Counted from the stretch's first letter, positions 29,090-39,513 are shown. The stretch: DNA of 64,000 nucleotides from Avibacterium gallinarum (GCF_002921135.1 NZ_PQVJ01000011.1:124001-188000); one strand, 5' to 3'. The notes: generated from the sequence alone by a model not told the origin. Made by a program: numbers and translations.

Positions 29090-30061
29090 CTATGCGTTTT
29101 CTATATTAAATGAAATAACCTCGCTGATATTTTCAGCGCCTAGTGCAATCATAATTAACCGATCCACGCCTAGGGCCACGCCTGCACAATTTGGCACGCC
29201 AGCTTGAAGTGCGGCAAGGAATCGTTCGTCAAGCTGACGCGTTGGTAAACCGAGCTTTTCACGCTGGCGATTATCTTGCTCGAAGCGGTGGCGTTGTTCA
29301 TTTGCATCGGTGAGTTCATTAAAGCCGTTCGCCAACTCAATGCCTTTATAGTAGAACTCAAAACGCTCCGCCACGCGGTGATCTTCCGAGCTAATTTGTG
29401 CTAATGCCGCTTGGGTTGCTGGGAAATGATAAATTGCAACAGGGCGTTCCTGCCCGATTTTCGGTTCAACCACGGTGCTAAATAAGAATTGCAGCAAGGT
29501 ATCTCTATCTTCATTTTCCGCTTGTTCCAGATAATGTTCTTTCGCTTTGGCAATTAATTCTTCGCGAGAAGCAGAAAGCGGATCAAGCCCGACATATTCT
29601 TGGAACGCAAATTGATAACTCATACTTTCTGCAGGTTCGCAATCCAGAATTTGTTGTAATAGATCATCAACTTCGTTAATCAGGCGATACATATCAAAAT
29701 GTGGGCGATACCATTCCAACATTGTGAACTCGGGATTATGTTTTCTGCCCGATTCTTCATTGCGGAACACTTTGCAAAGCTGAAAAATCGCCCCACTGCC
29801 AGCGGCAAGTAGGCGTTTCATTGGATATTCTGGGCTAGTAGAAAGCCATAGGGTTTTCGATTGATGTTTAAAAGGGGAAGTAAATTCTGTGCTAAAGGTA
29901 GCAAGATGCACATCTGTTACACCAAATTCACTCAAAATTGGAGTTTCTACTTCTAATAAACCGCGATCAGTAAAAAAGCGGCGAATTTCGGCCATAATTT
30001 TGGCACGGGCTAATAAATTTTGAATACTGGCCGTTGGTCGCCATTGTTCATTTTCTGTCAT
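29090..30061 (-). CDS. epmA: Elongation factor P lysyltransferase EpmA (GenX/PoxA)
   Basis: A paralogue of the lysyl-tRNA synthetase catalytic domain that attaches beta-lysine to elongation factor P. The 323 residues match the family (325 in E. coli) and lack the anticodon-binding domain found in LysS. Class II motif 2 is [20 protein letters not shown] and motif 3 contains [11 protein letters not shown]. It is divergent from frdABCD, a neighbourhood shared with E. coli and H. influenzae. An uptake core lies 27 bases upstream of its start (30088). The partner enzyme EpmB is not in the window. Confidence 0.95.
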   Translation of the reverse strand: MTENEQWRPTASIQNLLARAKIMAEIRRFFTDRGLLEVETPILSEFGVTDVHLATFSTEFTSPFKHQSKTLWLSTSPEYPMKRLLAAGSGAIFQLCKVFRNEESGRKHNPEFTMLEWYRPHFDMYRLINEVDDLLQQILDCEPAESMSYQFAFQEYVGLDPLSASREELIAKAKEHYLEQAENEDRDTLLQFLFSTVVEPKIGQERPVAIYHFPATQAALAQISSEDHRVAERFEFYYKGIELANGFNELTDANEQRHRFEQDNRQREKLGLPTRQLDERFLAALQAGVPNCAGVALGVDRLIMIALGAENISEVISFNIENA

Positions 30062-30199
30062 AATTTGTCTGAGCCATTTTGTGAAAAAAGTGCGGTTATT
30101 TTACCTGAAATATTTCAACAAGATGAGTTATTTTTATGCAATGTATTCATTCTAAAAGAGAAAAATTCTCATTAAGTGGGTGAATTCCATCTAACTTTT

Positions 30200-30213
30200 T
30201 TGAGTTAGATCAC
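30200..30213. promoter_or_regulatory. Candidate FNR site controlling frdABCD
   Basis: TTGAG-TTAG-ATCAC matches 8 of 10 positions of the FNR consensus TTGAT-N4-ATCAA. It lies about 150 bases before frdA. A TGATAA element near 30239-30244 sits where a -10 box would fall if FNR were centred near -41.5. Anaerobic activation of frd by FNR is established in relatives; this particular site is inference. Confidence 0.6.
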
Positions 30214-30355
30214 ACTTTGAAACTTTGCTCTCGTTTTTTGATAAAAAAGTCTGATTTATTTTATAAAAGCGTGGCAAAATAAACTCACCCTAACAAATTT
30301 CAAACGATTTGAAATTTTCCTTAGACATTTCATCTACTTTATATTGGAGGAAATC

Positions 30356-32155
30356 GTGCAAACTGTTAATGTCGATATTGCAATTGTTGGCGCTGGTGGC
30401 GGTGGTTTACGAGCGGCAATTGCAGCAGCACAGGCAAATCCAAACCTTAAAATTGCCTTAGTTTCAAAAGTTTACCCTATGCGTAGCCATACTGTGGCTG
30501 CAGAAGGAGGCGCCGCTGCAGTAATCAAGGAAGAAGACTCTTATGATAAACATTTCCACGATACCGTAGCTGGGGGCGATTGGTTATGTGAACAAGACGT
30601 GGTGGAATACTTTGTAGAACATTCCCCTGTTGAGATGACGCAATTAGAACGCTGGGGCTGCCCTTGGAGCCGTAAACAAGACGGTGATGTGAATGTGCGC
30701 CGTTTCGGTGGTATGAAAATTGAACGTACTTGGTTCGCTGCCGATAAAACAGGTTTCCACTTGTTACATACCCTTTTCCAAACTTCAATGCAATTCCCGC
30801 AAATTCAACGCTTTGATGAGCATTTCGTGTTAGATATTCTTGTTGATGACGGCCACGCTCGTGGTATGGTGGCAATGAATATGATGGAAGGCACATTGGT
30901 GCAAATCAATGCCAATGCGGTGATTATCGCAACCGGTGGTGGTTGTCGTGCATTCCGCTTCAATACAAACGGCGGTATTGTAACAGGTGATGGTTTATCA
31001 ATGGCGTATCGCCACGGTGTGCCATTGCGTGATATGGAATTCGTTCAATATCACCCAACTGGTTTACCAAATACCGGGATTTTGATGACAGAGGGTTGTC
31101 GTGGTGAAGGTGGTATTTTAGTCAATAAAGACGGCTACCGCTATTTACAAGATTATGGTCTAGGCCCTGAAACGCCAATCGGTAAACCTGAAAATAAATA
31201 TATGGAATTAGGCCCGCGTGATAAAGTGTCGCAAGCATTCTGGCAAGAATGGCGCAAAGGCAACACCTTAAAAACCGCTAAAGGCGTGGACGTGGTTCAC
31301 CTTGACTTACGTCATTTAGGTGAAAAATATTTGCACGAACGTTTACCATTTATTTGTGAACTGGCTAACGCTTATGAGGGTGTTGATCCTGCCAAAGCAC
31401 CAATTCCTGTGCGCCCTGTTGTGCATTACACAATGGGTGGTATTGAAGTGGATTTCAACAGCGAAACCCGTATTAAAGGTTTATTTGCTGTAGGTGAATG
31501 TGCTTCATCAGGCTTGCACGGTGCGAACCGTTTAGGTTCTAACTCACTTGCTGAGCTTGTGGTGTTGGGCCGTGTTGCGGGGGAATATGCCGCACAGCGT
31601 GCCACGGAAGCCAGCCCTGCCAACCAAAGTGCAGTTGATGCACAAGCGAAAGACGTAGTTCAACGTTTGGAAGATCTCTACAATCAAGAAGGTACGGAAT
31701 CTTGGTCGCAAATTCGTGATGAAATGGGCGATTCAATGGAAGAAGGTTGTGGTATTTATCGTACCCAAGAAAGTATGCAACAAACCGTTGATAAAATTGC
31801 TGAACTAAAAGAACGTTATAAACGCATTCGCATTGCTGATCGCTCAAGCGTGTTCAACACCAATGTACTTTATACCGTGGAATTGGGTTACATTTTAGAT
31901 GTAGCACAATCTATTGCGAATTCAGCCATTGAGCGTAAAGAATCTCGTGGTGCTCACCAACGTTTAGACTACACAGAACGTGATGATGTGAATTACTTAA
32001 AACACACTTTGGCTTTCTACAATGAAGATGGTATGCCACGCATTGAATACAGCCCAGTGAAAATCACAAAATCTCAACCTGCAAAACGTGTTTATGGTGC
32101 GGAAGCTGAAGCGCAAGAAGCGGCAGTGAAAGCTAAGGAGCAAACAAATGGCTAA
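30356..32155 (+). CDS. frdA: Fumarate reductase flavoprotein subunit FrdA
   Basis: Catalytic flavoprotein of quinol:fumarate reductase, used in anaerobic respiration with menaquinol. It is 599 residues from the GTG at 30356, which I choose over the in-frame TTG at 30344. A GGAGG ribosome site sits just before the GTG and the resulting [17 protein letters not shown] fits the family. The covalent-FAD histidine is His45 ([16 protein letters not shown]). Active-site regions [20 protein letters not shown] and [15 protein letters not shown] are intact. It overlaps frdB by eight bases. Confidence 0.97.
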   Translation: MQTVNVDIAIVGAGGGGLRAAIAAAQANPNLKIALVSKVYPMRSHTVAAEGGAAAVIKEEDSYDKHFHDTVAGGDWLCEQDVVEYFVEHSPVEMTQLERWGCPWSRKQDGDVNVRRFGGMKIERTWFAADKTGFHLLHTLFQTSMQFPQIQRFDEHFVLDILVDDGHARGMVAMNMMEGTLVQINANAVIIATGGGCRAFRFNTNGGIVTGDGLSMAYRHGVPLRDMEFVQYHPTGLPNTGILMTEGCRGEGGILVNKDGYRYLQDYGLGPETPIGKPENKYMELGPRDKVSQAFWQEWRKGNTLKTAKGVDVVHLDLRHLGEKYLHERLPFICELANAYEGVDPAKAPIPVRPVVHYTMGGIEVDFNSETRIKGLFAVGECASSGLHGANRLGSNSLAELVVLGRVAGEYAAQRATEASPANQSAVDAQAKDVVQRLEDLYNQEGTESWSQIRDEMGDSMEEGCGIYRTQESMQQTVDKIAELKERYKRIRIADRSSVFNTNVLYTVELGYILDVAQSIANSAIERKESRGAHQRLDYTERDDVNYLKHTLAFYNEDGMPRIEYSPVKITKSQPAKRVYGAEAEAQEAAVKAKEQTNG

Positions 32156-32918
32156 TCAAGCAATGATGAATATTGAGGTTCTGCGTTATAACCCTGAAGT
32201 GGATAAAGAACCTTATTTAAGAACTTACCAAGTGCCTTATGATAGCCAAACCTCATTGTTAGATGCACTTGGTTATATTAAAGATAAACTTGAGCCTGAA
32301 TTGTCTTACCGCTGGTCTTGTCGTATGGCAATTTGTGGTTCGTGCGGAATGATGGTGAACGATAAGCCTAAACTCGCTTGTAAAACTTTCTTGCGTGATT
32401 ACAGCGGTCATATGCGTATTGAACCATTGGCTAACTTCCCAATTGAGCGTGATTTAGTGGTGGATCTCAGCCACTTTATCGAAAGTTTAGAAAGCATTAA
32501 GCCTTATATTATCGGTAATGAAGCGCCGCCATTAGATGGCAAACCGCACCCATCGGCGGAATTAGCGAAAAGCCGTACTAAGCAAACACCAGCACAATTA
32601 GAGAAATATCGTCAATTCTCAATGTGTATTAACTGTGGTTTATGCTATGCCGCTTGCCCACAATTCGGCTTAAATCCAGAATTTGTCGGCCCTGCTGCAA
32701 TTACATTGGCACATCGCTATAACCTTGATAATCGCGATCATGGTAAAGCTGAACGAATGAAAATTCTTAACGGCGATAACGGGGTGTGGAGCTGTACATT
32801 CGTGGGTTACTGTTCTGAAGTGTGTCCAAAACACGTTAATCCAGCCTCCGCAGTGAACCAAGGCAAAATCGAAAGTGCGAAAGACTACGTTTTTGCAATG
32901 TTAAAACCGCAAAACTAA
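32148..32918 (+). CDS. frdB: Fumarate reductase iron-sulfur subunit FrdB
   Basis: Electron-transfer subunit linking FrdA to the membrane anchors, 256 residues. The N-terminal plant-type [2Fe-2S] domain has [12 protein letters not shown] with a later Cys (KPKLAC). The C-terminal domain has [12 protein letters not shown] and [17 protein letters not shown] for the [4Fe-4S] and [3Fe-4S] clusters. The start overlaps the end of frdA by eight bases, and an AAGGAG site within frdA supports it. frdC follows after 12 bases with its own AAAGGAG. Confidence 0.97.
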   Translation: MANQAMMNIEVLRYNPEVDKEPYLRTYQVPYDSQTSLLDALGYIKDKLEPELSYRWSCRMAICGSCGMMVNDKPKLACKTFLRDYSGHMRIEPLANFPIERDLVVDLSHFIESLESIKPYIIGNEAPPLDGKPHPSAELAKSRTKQTPAQLEKYRQFSMCINCGLCYAACPQFGLNPEFVGPAAITLAHRYNLDNRDHGKAERMKILNGDNGVWSCTFVGYCSEVCPKHVNPASAVNQGKIESAKDYVFAMLKPQN

Positions 32919-32930
32919 AGGAGAAGTAAA

Positions 32931-33326
32931 ATGACAACAGTAACCGCAAGCAAACGCAAAAAATATGTGCGTGAAGTGAAACCAACTTGGTGGAAAAAGT
33001 TAGATTTTTACAAATTCTATGTATTGCGTGAAAGCACAGCCGTTCCAACCCTATGGTTTTGTTTAGAGCTATTTTACGGCTTAATTTGCCTAGGCAATGG
33101 CACATTCGCCACAAACTTTGTTCATTTCTTGCAAAACCCAATCGTGGTGATTTTAAACATCATCACTCTTGGTGCAGTGCTATTAAATAGCTACACGTTC
33201 TTTAATATGGCACCACAAATGGCCAATATTATTGTGAAAAATGAACGCCTAGATGCCAAATTTATCTCTCGTGTATTCTGGGGGATCACCGCTTTCGTTA
33301 GCATTATTACCTTAATTCTCGTATAG
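32931..33326 (+). CDS. frdC: Fumarate reductase membrane anchor FrdC
   Basis: Small integral-membrane anchor (131 residues) that, with FrdD, binds menaquinol and fixes FrdAB to the inner face of the membrane. Three hydrophobic segments lie at about residues 33-53, 66-90 and 108-130. The family motif [20 protein letters not shown] lies at the N-terminus and the conserved Glu29-equivalent is in this region ([14 protein letters not shown]). AAGGAG precedes the ATG. It is third in the frdABCD operon. Confidence 0.95.
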   Translation: MTTVTASKRKKYVREVKPTWWKKLDFYKFYVLRESTAVPTLWFCLELFYGLICLGNGTFATNFVHFLQNPIVVILNIITLGAVLLNSYTFFNMAPQMANIIVKNERLDAKFISRVFWGITAFVSIITLILV

Positions 33327-33337
33327 GAAATAAGAAT

Positions 33338-33682
33338 ATGAATAAACAAAATCCAAAACGTTCGAATGAACCTGTTGTATGGTTATTATTTGGTGCGGGC
33401 GGTGCAATCAGTGCCGTATTCTTCCCTGTTCTTGTGCTGATTTTAGGCTTTTTACTTCCATTTGGATTGGTTTCACCAGACAATATCATCGCATTTGCAG
33501 GCACTTGGATAGGAAAATTAGCACTCCTTGCATTACTAATCTTCCCTGCTTGGTGTGGCATTCATCGTGTTCACCTAGGTTTACATGATTTTAAAGTACA
33601 TATTCCAGCCGCAGGCGTGATTTTCTACGGACTCGCTACGTTATTTTCAATCTTAACCATTTTTGCCGTATGGCACATTTAA
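33338..33682 (+). CDS. frdD: Fumarate reductase membrane anchor FrdD
   Basis: Second membrane anchor of fumarate reductase, 114 residues with three hydrophobic helices (about residues 15-40, 58-80 and 95-112). The family signature [20 protein letters not shown] is present at the N-terminus, as is the conserved [15 protein letters not shown] loop. It is the last gene of the operon, starting 11 bases after frdC with a weak ribosome site, and is followed by an ideal intrinsic terminator. Confidence 0.95.
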   Translation: MNKQNPKRSNEPVVWLLFGAGGAISAVFFPVLVLILGFLLPFGLVSPDNIIAFAGTWIGKLALLALLIFPAWCGIHRVHLGLHDFKVHIPAAGVIFYGLATLFSILTIFAVWHI

Positions 33683-33697
33683 GATAAACGAGAAAAT

Positions 33698-33728
33698 AAA
33701 AAACCTTTTCGTAAGAAAAGGTTTTTTT
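33698..33728 (+). terminator. Terminator after frdABCD
   Basis: AAAAAACCTTTTC, loop GTAA, GAAAAGGTTTTTT then more T: a long stem with a strong T tract 16 bases after the frdD stop. Confidence 0.92.
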
Positions 33729-33782
33729 ATCTTTCAATCTAAGAATTGTTCAACTTTAAAGCACGGTGCAAAAATCCAAAAT

Positions 33783-35927
33783 TTATTTGGCGAACGTTAC
33801 TAACCAACAATTATGAATGTGTTTATTACGTTCAAAATCTAATGGCAAGGTTTTGGCGGAAATTTCTACCGCACTTAGGCCGAGGTTGGCGATGCCGTCA
33901 AAATCCATTTTGAATTTTTGTTTATTGTTGGAAAACACGATTGTGCCGTTGGGGCGTAAAATGCGTTTTAAGTGGGTGAATAATTGAATGTGATCGCGCT
34001 GTACGTCCCAGCTGTTTTCCATTCGTTTAGAATTGGAGAACGTAGGGGGATCAACGAAAATCAAATCAAATTGGCGGTCGCATTTTTCTAGCCATTGTAG
34101 GCAATCGCTTTGGATCAATTTGTGCTGTTTGCCTTCAATGTCATTTAAAATTAAATTTTGTTCTGCCCAGTTGAGATAAGTGTTGGACATATCCACGGTG
34201 GTGGTGGATTTTGCGCCACCTAGCGCAGCGTGAACGGTGGCAGAGCCAGTGTAAGCAAACAAATTCAGGAAATCTTTGCCTTGCGCCATTTCACCCAGCA
34301 TTTTGCGGGTTAAGCGGTGATCCAAAAATAGCCCTGTGTCTAAATAATCGGTTAAATTCACCCAAAGTTTCGCACCATATTCTTCCACATAGAAATAATC
34401 GCCTTTATTGGCCAATTTTTCATATTGATTTGTGCCTTTTTGTTTTTGGCGAACTTTTAGCACCAATTTATTGGTTTCCACGCCTGTTACGGCAAGGGTG
34501 GCGGTTACTGCATCAAGCAAACGCTGACGAGCTTTGTTTTCATCAATATTTTTTGGCGCGGCGTATTCTTGCACCACAATATGATCTAAATAGCGATCCA
34601 CCGCCACGTTATATTCAGGCAGATCAGCATCATAAAGGCGGTACGCATTAATGCCTTGCTGTTTTGCCCATTTTTCGATTTTCTTGCTATTTTTTTGCAA
34701 GCGGTTAGCGAAATCTTGCGCAACGGGCGGATTTTCTGCGGAAGAAATTTGCGAATTTTGCACCGCACTTTCCATTTGTTGCAAAGGCTTTTCTGCAATC
34801 TGATAGTTTTTCTGTACGCAATCTAGCGGGCCATTTTTCGCTTTAAATTGACGATGAGAGCGTAAGCGTAAACAATCCAGCAAGGCAGGTTCAGCACTAA
34901 AAATAGACGCATTCCAACCACCGAATTGCTGTTTTAAGCGTTGCCCAAACACGGAATACAGGGCAATAAGCGCTGGGGTTGTGCCTAAGCGTTCGCCATA
35001 AGGCGGATTACAAATTAGCGTGCCTTTTTCTTCTGTTGGATTTTTCAGCGCCGCCACATCGCCTTGTTTCCACTGGATTAAATGGGCAACACCGGCATTT
35101 TTCGCATTGCGTTGCGCTTTTTGTAATACGCGGTGATCTAAATCAAAGCCACAAAAATGGGCTTGAGCCTGCTGTGAACCTTGCTCAGCGAGGGCGAGGG
35201 CTTCATCTTTCACTTTTTGCCAAGCCTGTGGATTATGCCCTTTCCAGAAATCAAAGCCCCAATGCAAACGGTGCAACTGCGGTGCAATTTTTGCTTCCAT
35301 TTGTGCTGCTTCAATCAATAACGTGCCTGAACCGCACATTGGATCAACCAACGACGTGCCTTGTTGCCAGCCAGAACGCAGCACAATGGCCGCCGCCAAG
35401 GTTTCACGCAATGGCGCAGCGCCAGTGTCTTCACGATAACCACGCAAATGCAAGGCATCGCCACTTAAATCAAGGGAAAGAATGAAATCATCACGGTTTA
35501 AATAGGCGTGAATGCGAATATCAGGATTGTCTTTATCCACACTCGGGCGCGCTTTGCCTTGACGTTCAAAATAATCCACGATGCCATCTTTCACACGCAT
35601 TGCGCCAAATTGGGTATGACGAATTTCACGGTTTGTGCCGTTAAAATCCACCAAAAATTGGCAGCGTTCGTCAAAAATATCCAGCCAATTTTGCCCGATG
35701 ACGGTAGAGTAAAGATCCAAATCGCTATAAATTTTGCTTTGCACTAATGGCAATAAAATTCGTGAACTGAGCCTTGACCAAAGCAAACTGCGATACAAAG
35801 TTTCATCATCGGCTAAAAAATGCACTCCACCTTGGGAGATTTGGCATTCTTTCGCACCTAATTCAGTAAGTTCTGTTTTTAATAATTCTTCAAAGCCACG
35901 GGAAGTGGTGGCAAATAATTTTTTCAT
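33783..35927 (-). CDS. rlmL: Bifunctional 23S rRNA methyltransferase RlmKL
   Basis: Fused 23S rRNA methyltransferase that makes m2G2445 (RlmL half) and m7G2069 (RlmK half) during large-subunit assembly. It has 714 residues (702 in E. coli). An N-terminal THUMP region and the RlmL domain ([22 protein letters not shown]) are followed by the RlmK domain ([31 protein letters not shown]). The frame is open 123 bases further upstream, but I start at 35927 because [20 protein letters not shown] fits the family start. Two uptake cores inside are read as Ser-Ala-Val, in the linker and near the C-terminus. Confidence 0.94.
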   Translation of the reverse strand: MKKLFATTSRGFEELLKTELTELGAKECQISQGGVHFLADDETLYRSLLWSRLSSRILLPLVQSKIYSDLDLYSTVIGQNWLDIFDERCQFLVDFNGTNREIRHTQFGAMRVKDGIVDYFERQGKARPSVDKDNPDIRIHAYLNRDDFILSLDLSGDALHLRGYREDTGAAPLRETLAAAIVLRSGWQQGTSLVDPMCGSGTLLIEAAQMEAKIAPQLHRLHWGFDFWKGHNPQAWQKVKDEALALAEQGSQQAQAHFCGFDLDHRVLQKAQRNAKNAGVAHLIQWKQGDVAALKNPTEEKGTLICNPPYGERLGTTPALIALYSVFGQRLKQQFGGWNASIFSAEPALLDCLRLRSHRQFKAKNGPLDCVQKNYQIAEKPLQQMESAVQNSQISSAENPPVAQDFANRLQKNSKKIEKWAKQQGINAYRLYDADLPEYNVAVDRYLDHIVVQEYAAPKNIDENKARQRLLDAVTATLAVTGVETNKLVLKVRQKQKGTNQYEKLANKGDYFYVEEYGAKLWVNLTDYLDTGLFLDHRLTRKMLGEMAQGKDFLNLFAYTGSATVHAALGGAKSTTTVDMSNTYLNWAEQNLILNDIEGKQHKLIQSDCLQWLEKCDRQFDLIFVDPPTFSNSKRMENSWDVQRDHIQLFTHLKRILRPNGTIVFSNNKQKFKMDFDGIANLGLSAVEISAKTLPLDFERNKHIHNCWLVTFAK

Positions 35928-36013
35928 TGGCATCTCTTGTGCTTCATCAAAAAGAATGGCGGGATTATAACAGAGCCGTAAAGTGCGGTCGATTTTAATT
36001 CGATTTTTAGGCA

Positions 36014-36044
36014 AAAGAAAGAGCGAACAGTTAATGTTCGCTCT
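36014..36044 (-). terminator. Terminator after znuA (minus strand)
   Basis: AGAGCGAAC, seven-base loop, GTTCGCTCT: a 9-bp stem. On the minus strand it is followed by a T-rich tail (TTCTTTTG). It separates znuA from rlmL. Confidence 0.8.
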
Positions 36045-36059
36045 AAACACAAAACACTA

Positions 36060-37079
36060 TTATTTCAAGCAGTTATAATAACTGTCCGCGGTATATTGTA
36101 GAAAGTTGGCGTAAGAATCTTTACCTAAGGCAACGGCATCGCCCATTGGGTCTAAACGCCCTACTTTTACGCCAGTAGATTTATGCAAGGTTTCGATCAC
36201 TTTTGGGGTGAATTGTGGCTCGGCAAATAAGCAACCGACTTTATGCTCTTCGATTTCTTCTTTGATATGTGCCAATTTTTTCGCTCCTGGGGCAACCAAT
36301 GGGTTGATAGTAAACGCACCCACTTGGTTTAATCCGTAAGCCTCGTTGAAATAGGTATAGGCATCGTGGAATACATAGAAGCCTTTTTTCTGCACTGGAG
36401 CGAGCTGTTGCTTGATTTTCTCATTTTGTGCGTTCAAAGAGCGGTTAAATTCGGCTAAGTTTTTTTCAATCAGCGCTTTTTTAGCAGGGAATTGCTGAGT
36501 GAGCTTATCCGCCACCGCTTCAGCCACCACTTGGCTAATGCGTGGTGAATACCAAACGTGCCAGTTGGTTTCTAATTCATCGTGGTCGTGAGCGTCATCT
36601 GTTCCATGATTGTGCTGATGCTCGTGAGCCTCTGATTTTCCGTGATCGTGATGATGCTCGTGGTCGTGATCGTGATCTTCACCATCGTGGTGGTGATGGT
36701 CGTGATCGTGGTGGTGATGTTCGCCTTTGGCTAGCATATCAGGTGTGATGCCTGCCAATTTCGCGATCGTAACCACTTTGCTCGCGTCCACATTTTTTTG
36801 TAATGACGAGGCAAGAAACGCGTCCGCGTCTTCACCGACCCATAGCACCAAATCCGCCGATTTCAATTTTTGCACATCGGAAGGTTTCAGATTATAGTCG
36901 TGTGGCGAAGCCCCCGCTGGCACAAGCACTTGCGTGTCCGTAACCCCGTCCGCGATGGAGGAGGCAATAAAACCAAGGGGTTTTATGGAGCTAACCACGC
37001 TCGCACTTGCCAAAGTAGAAAAAGAAAGCACCGCCGCCGCGACAGCACTGTGCTTAAATAAACGATTTAAGGTTGTCAT
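36060..37079 (-). CDS. znuA: Periplasmic zinc-binding protein ZnuA
   Basis: Solute-binding protein of the high-affinity zinc importer ZnuABC, 339 residues. A signal peptide ends near ASA, then the cluster A-I fold with zinc ligands (GASPHDYNL, WHVWYSP, FHDAYTYFNEAYGL). Between them, about residues 118-168, is a strikingly His/Asp/Glu-rich loop with more than 20 histidines, thought to collect zinc. The start at 37079 is chosen over 37091 because GGGAGAG lies just before it. znuB and znuC are not adjacent. The same unlinked arrangement with tcdA and mltA is, from memory, that of H. influenzae. Confidence 0.95.
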   Translation of the reverse strand: MTTLNRLFKHSAVAAAVLSFSTLASASVVSSIKPLGFIASSIADGVTDTQVLVPAGASPHDYNLKPSDVQKLKSADLVLWVGEDADAFLASSLQKNVDASKVVTIAKLAGITPDMLAKGEHHHHDHDHHHHDGEDHDHDHEHHHDHGKSEAHEHQHNHGTDDAHDHDELETNWHVWYSPRISQVVAEAVADKLTQQFPAKKALIEKNLAEFNRSLNAQNEKIKQQLAPVQKKGFYVFHDAYTYFNEAYGLNQVGAFTINPLVAPGAKKLAHIKEEIEEHKVGCLFAEPQFTPKVIETLHKSTGVKVGRLDPMGDAVALGKDSYANFLQYTADSYYNCLK

Positions 37080-37096
37080 AAACTCTCCCATTTTTA

Positions 37097-37107
37097 AGAA
37101 TGATTCT
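37097..37107. promoter_or_regulatory. Palindrome upstream of znuA, possible Zur/Fur-family operator
   Basis: AGAATGATTCT is a perfect inverted repeat (AGAAT-G-ATTCT) 18 bases before the znuA start. It does not match the enterobacterial Zur consensus well. Zinc-responsive repression is expected for znuA, so I flag it as a candidate only. Confidence 0.35.
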
Positions 37108-37179
37108 CAGAAATTGTCGGCTTAGCTTAGATCGTTTTGCAAAAAATTGCTATCTTTTTTTTATTAAAAAATAAGAAGG

Positions 37180-37953
37180 CTAGGTGGTTGTCATTAATAA
37201 TTTTTCGATTACACGAGAAACGGCAAAAAAGCCAAAAGTAGCGGTAATCATCGTTGCCGCGCCAAAGCCATTAGCGCAGTTCATTGTGGCGGAAACGGCA
37301 CAATTTCCTTCTTGCTGTGGGAAAATTAATGGCTGGGTTGAGAACACACAATCCACGCCAAACTTGCGTTTAGGATTTTGGCTAAAATGAAAATCCTTGC
37401 GTAAAATTGACCGCACTTTAGCAGCCAAGGGATCTTGAATGGTGCGACTTAAATCCGCAATTTGGATTTGGCTAGGATCAGTCTGTCCACCTGCACCGCC
37501 CACGGTGATCACCTTGATTTTATTACGTTTGCAATAGGCGATCAGCGCGGCTTTGGTTTTGACGCTATCAATGGCATCAATCACATAATCATAGCCACGA
37601 TTGAGGTAATCCGCTAAATTTTCGCTGGAAAGAAAGTCATCAATAATATGCACCTTGCATTCGGGATTGATCAAGGCGACACGTTCTGCCATTACTTCCG
37701 TTTTCAGCTTGCCCACATTGCCTGAAATGGCGTGAATTTGGCGATTAATATTAGTAACGCAAATGTCGTCCATATCAATCATTGTGATCTCACCAATGCC
37801 AGAACGAGCAAGGGCTTCCACCGCCCAAGATCCCACGCCACCAATGCCGATCACGCAAATGTGCGCTTGGCGTAAACGTTGCAAGGCAGCAGGGCTGTAA
37901 AGTCGCCCAATGCCGCCAAAACGCTGTTCGTAATTATCAATGCGATCTGTCAT
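37180..37953 (-). CDS. tcdA: tRNA threonylcarbamoyladenosine dehydratase TcdA
   Basis: E1-like enzyme that cyclises t6A37 to ct6A37 in ANN-decoding tRNAs using ATP. It has 257 residues. The nucleotide-binding loop is VIGIGGVGSWAVEALARSGI (residues ~30-50), followed by IDMDDICVTNINRQIHA and DAIDSVKTKAALIAYC, as in E. coli TcdA (CsdL). The start at 37953 is chosen because its ATG overlaps the mltA stop (TAATG), which implies coupling, and because the upstream five-residue extension lies inside mltA. An uptake core at 37410 is in the coding region. Confidence 0.93.
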   Translation of the reverse strand: MTDRIDNYEQRFGGIGRLYSPAALQRLRQAHICVIGIGGVGSWAVEALARSGIGEITMIDMDDICVTNINRQIHAISGNVGKLKTEVMAERVALINPECKVHIIDDFLSSENLADYLNRGYDYVIDAIDSVKTKAALIAYCKRNKIKVITVGGAGGQTDPSQIQIADLSRTIQDPLAAKVRSILRKDFHFSQNPKRKFGVDCVFSTQPLIFPQQEGNCAVSATMNCANGFGAATMITATFGFFAVSRVIEKLLMTTT

Positions 37954-39071
37954 TATTTTAACAACCAAACTCGTCCATAATGTTTTGATAAGCCAGCAAT
38001 ATGCCCCGCTTCATCACCAATTCCACGGTATAAATCAAAATGATGGCCTTTTACTGCGCCGCCCACATCTAAGGCAATCATCAAATGCAATTTGTGTTCG
38101 CCAGTCCAGTTACCTTTGCGGTCAATTTGTGGCACTTCCACCAACACCACTGAGCCAGAAGGGATAAGCGAGCGATCGGAAGCAATCGATGCCATTGGCA
38201 CGAGCGGCACGCCTGCCGAGCCTTTCACTTTGCCCGTTGGATCGTTTTTAAAATACACATAAGATGGATTGCGTTCTAACAGGGCTTGCAAGCGCGATGG
38301 GTTCGCCTTTGCCCAATCTTTAATGGCTTGGATAGACATTTTTTCTCTGGCAATTTCGCCATCTTCCACCAATAAACGCCCAACCGCCACATAATCTAAG
38401 CCGTTTTGCCCAGCGTAGGCGAAATAGTTCAAGTCGCCGTTACCAAAATCCACATAGCCACTGCCTTGCACGCCGAGTAGGAAATTGTCGATCATTGAAT
38501 CGCTGTAAGCTAGTTCTAAACCTTTGCCACGCAATGCGCCGGCATAAATTTGCGCACGGCTCACGCGTTTTTGCGATGGGCTTGGCATTGCATAAATGGG
38601 TTGATTATATTTGCCTTGTGGCGTACGGCGCGCGTGGATAACTGGAGAATAATAGCCCGTCATCAACACGTTTTGATAGCCATCTTGCCCTTTCATAATC
38701 ATTGGCTGAATCCCGAAACTGGATAATTCATTGACGTTTGCGCCCGATAAAACCCAGTTAGTGATTTTGCCGTAGCTCACCGCAAATTTATTGGTTAAGC
38801 GTGAAGAATATTGACGCACATTAGAAAGCTGAGTCAAAAAATCTCCTTGATTTATTACCGCACTTCGATTTTCTACGCGGGAAACAGGCATTAAGAATTG
38901 TTGCTGATAGGTGCGTCCATCATATTTTGCGCCGAAAATTTTGGTATCAGTAGTGGTATTTTTAACGCTCACTTTTTTGGTTGTTTTATGGGTTGAACTA
39001 GAGCAAGCAGAAAGCACCGCGATGGCTAAAAGTGCGGTGCAATTTTTGAAAAATTTTGCAGACATCGGCAT
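37953..39071 (-). CDS. mltA: Membrane-bound lytic murein transglycosylase A (lipoprotein)
   Basis: Outer-membrane lipoprotein that cleaves peptidoglycan glycan strands to 1,6-anhydro products. The 372 residues begin with a lipoprotein signal whose lipobox is VLSAC (Cys22 or so). The double-psi barrel domain is visible (MKGQDGYQNVLMTGYYSPVI, VQGSGYVDFGNGD), and the late 3D motif with catalytic Asp is ALDVGGAVKGHHFDLYRG. An AAGGAA ribosome site precedes the ATG at 39071. Two uptake cores fall in frame: Thr-Ala-Leu in the signal peptide (39030) and Ser-Ala-Val at 38857. tcdA is coupled downstream. Confidence 0.94.
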   Translation of the reverse strand: MPMSAKFFKNCTALLAIAVLSACSSSTHKTTKKVSVKNTTTDTKIFGAKYDGRTYQQQFLMPVSRVENRSAVINQGDFLTQLSNVRQYSSRLTNKFAVSYGKITNWVLSGANVNELSSFGIQPMIMKGQDGYQNVLMTGYYSPVIHARRTPQGKYNQPIYAMPSPSQKRVSRAQIYAGALRGKGLELAYSDSMIDNFLLGVQGSGYVDFGNGDLNYFAYAGQNGLDYVAVGRLLVEDGEIAREKMSIQAIKDWAKANPSRLQALLERNPSYVYFKNDPTGKVKGSAGVPLVPMASIASDRSLIPSGSVVLVEVPQIDRKGNWTGEHKLHLMIALDVGGAVKGHHFDLYRGIGDEAGHIAGLSKHYGRVWLLK

Positions 39072-39176
39072 TTGAAGTTCCTTAATAAAATCATTTGCAA
39101 TTAAACGGCGTAAAATAACAAAAAACCGCTCAAAGTGATAGCAGTTTTTGCGTTCTTTTATTTTTTAGATCAAGAA

Positions 39177-39185
39177 AAGTGCGGT
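39177..39185 (+). repeat. DNA uptake signal sequence upstream of tRNA-fMet
   Basis: Exact AAGTGCGGT core with the usual GGAAATTTT-like tail, between the mltA and tRNA promoters. Confidence 0.9.
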
Positions 39186-39266
39186 GGAAATTTTGTGCAT
39201 TTTGCCTTGAAACTCAGCAAATTGCCGATTTTTCTATCAGTTAAATCATTTTTTTAGGATTAAGGC

Positions 39267-39294
39267 TTGCATTAAAAATAAAACGGCGTATAGT
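39267..39294 (+). promoter_or_regulatory. Promoter of the initiator tRNA gene
   Basis: TTGCAT (-35, 39267) and TATAGT (-10, 39289) are separated by 16 bases. A GC-rich stretch (ACGCCCCC) follows the -10 box, typical of stringently controlled stable-RNA promoters. The tRNA begins 14 bases further on. Confidence 0.8.
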
Positions 39295-39307
39295 ACGCCC
39301 CCACAGA

Positions 39308-39384
<77 letters not shown>

Positions 39385-39391
39385 GATTTCT

Positions 39392-39418
39392 AACCGCCGA
39401 TTTTATCGGCGGTTTTTT
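39392..39418 (+). terminator. Terminator after tRNA-fMet
   Basis: AACCGCCGAT, loop TTT, ATCGGCGGTT and a T tract: a perfect 10-bp GC-rich stem eight bases after the tRNA. Confidence 0.93.
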
Positions 39419-39473
39419 ATTTGTCTTTTTCCTTATTCTTCTGATCAAGATTATTTAGAATATTTTCCATAAA

Positions 39474-39502
39474 AAAACACCGCACTTTCGTTGCGGTGTT
39501 TT
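39474..39502 (-). terminator. Uptake-sequence-based terminator of the cold-shock gene
   Basis: AAAACACCGCA pairs with TGCGGTGTTTT around a CTTTCGT loop. The left arm contains an exact uptake core (ACCGCACTT at 39479). On the minus strand the stem runs into a seven-base T tract, 12 bases beyond the gene's stop. Confidence 0.88.
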
Positions 39503-39513
39503 AGTAAAAAGAA

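Noticed and set aside
34211-35970. Plus-strand open frames opposite rlmL
   Set aside because: They are antisense shadows of a strongly conserved gene and encode low-complexity, His/Cys-rich sequences without homology.
36542-36748. Plus-strand Asp/Arg-rich open frame opposite znuA
   Set aside because: It is the antisense of the histidine-rich codon repeat; the Arg/Asp pattern is a by-product.
36550-36760. Possible CRISPR or tandem repeat array
   Set aside because: The repetition is due to His/Asp codons within the ZnuA loop, not spaced direct repeats. No CRISPR array was seen anywhere in the window.
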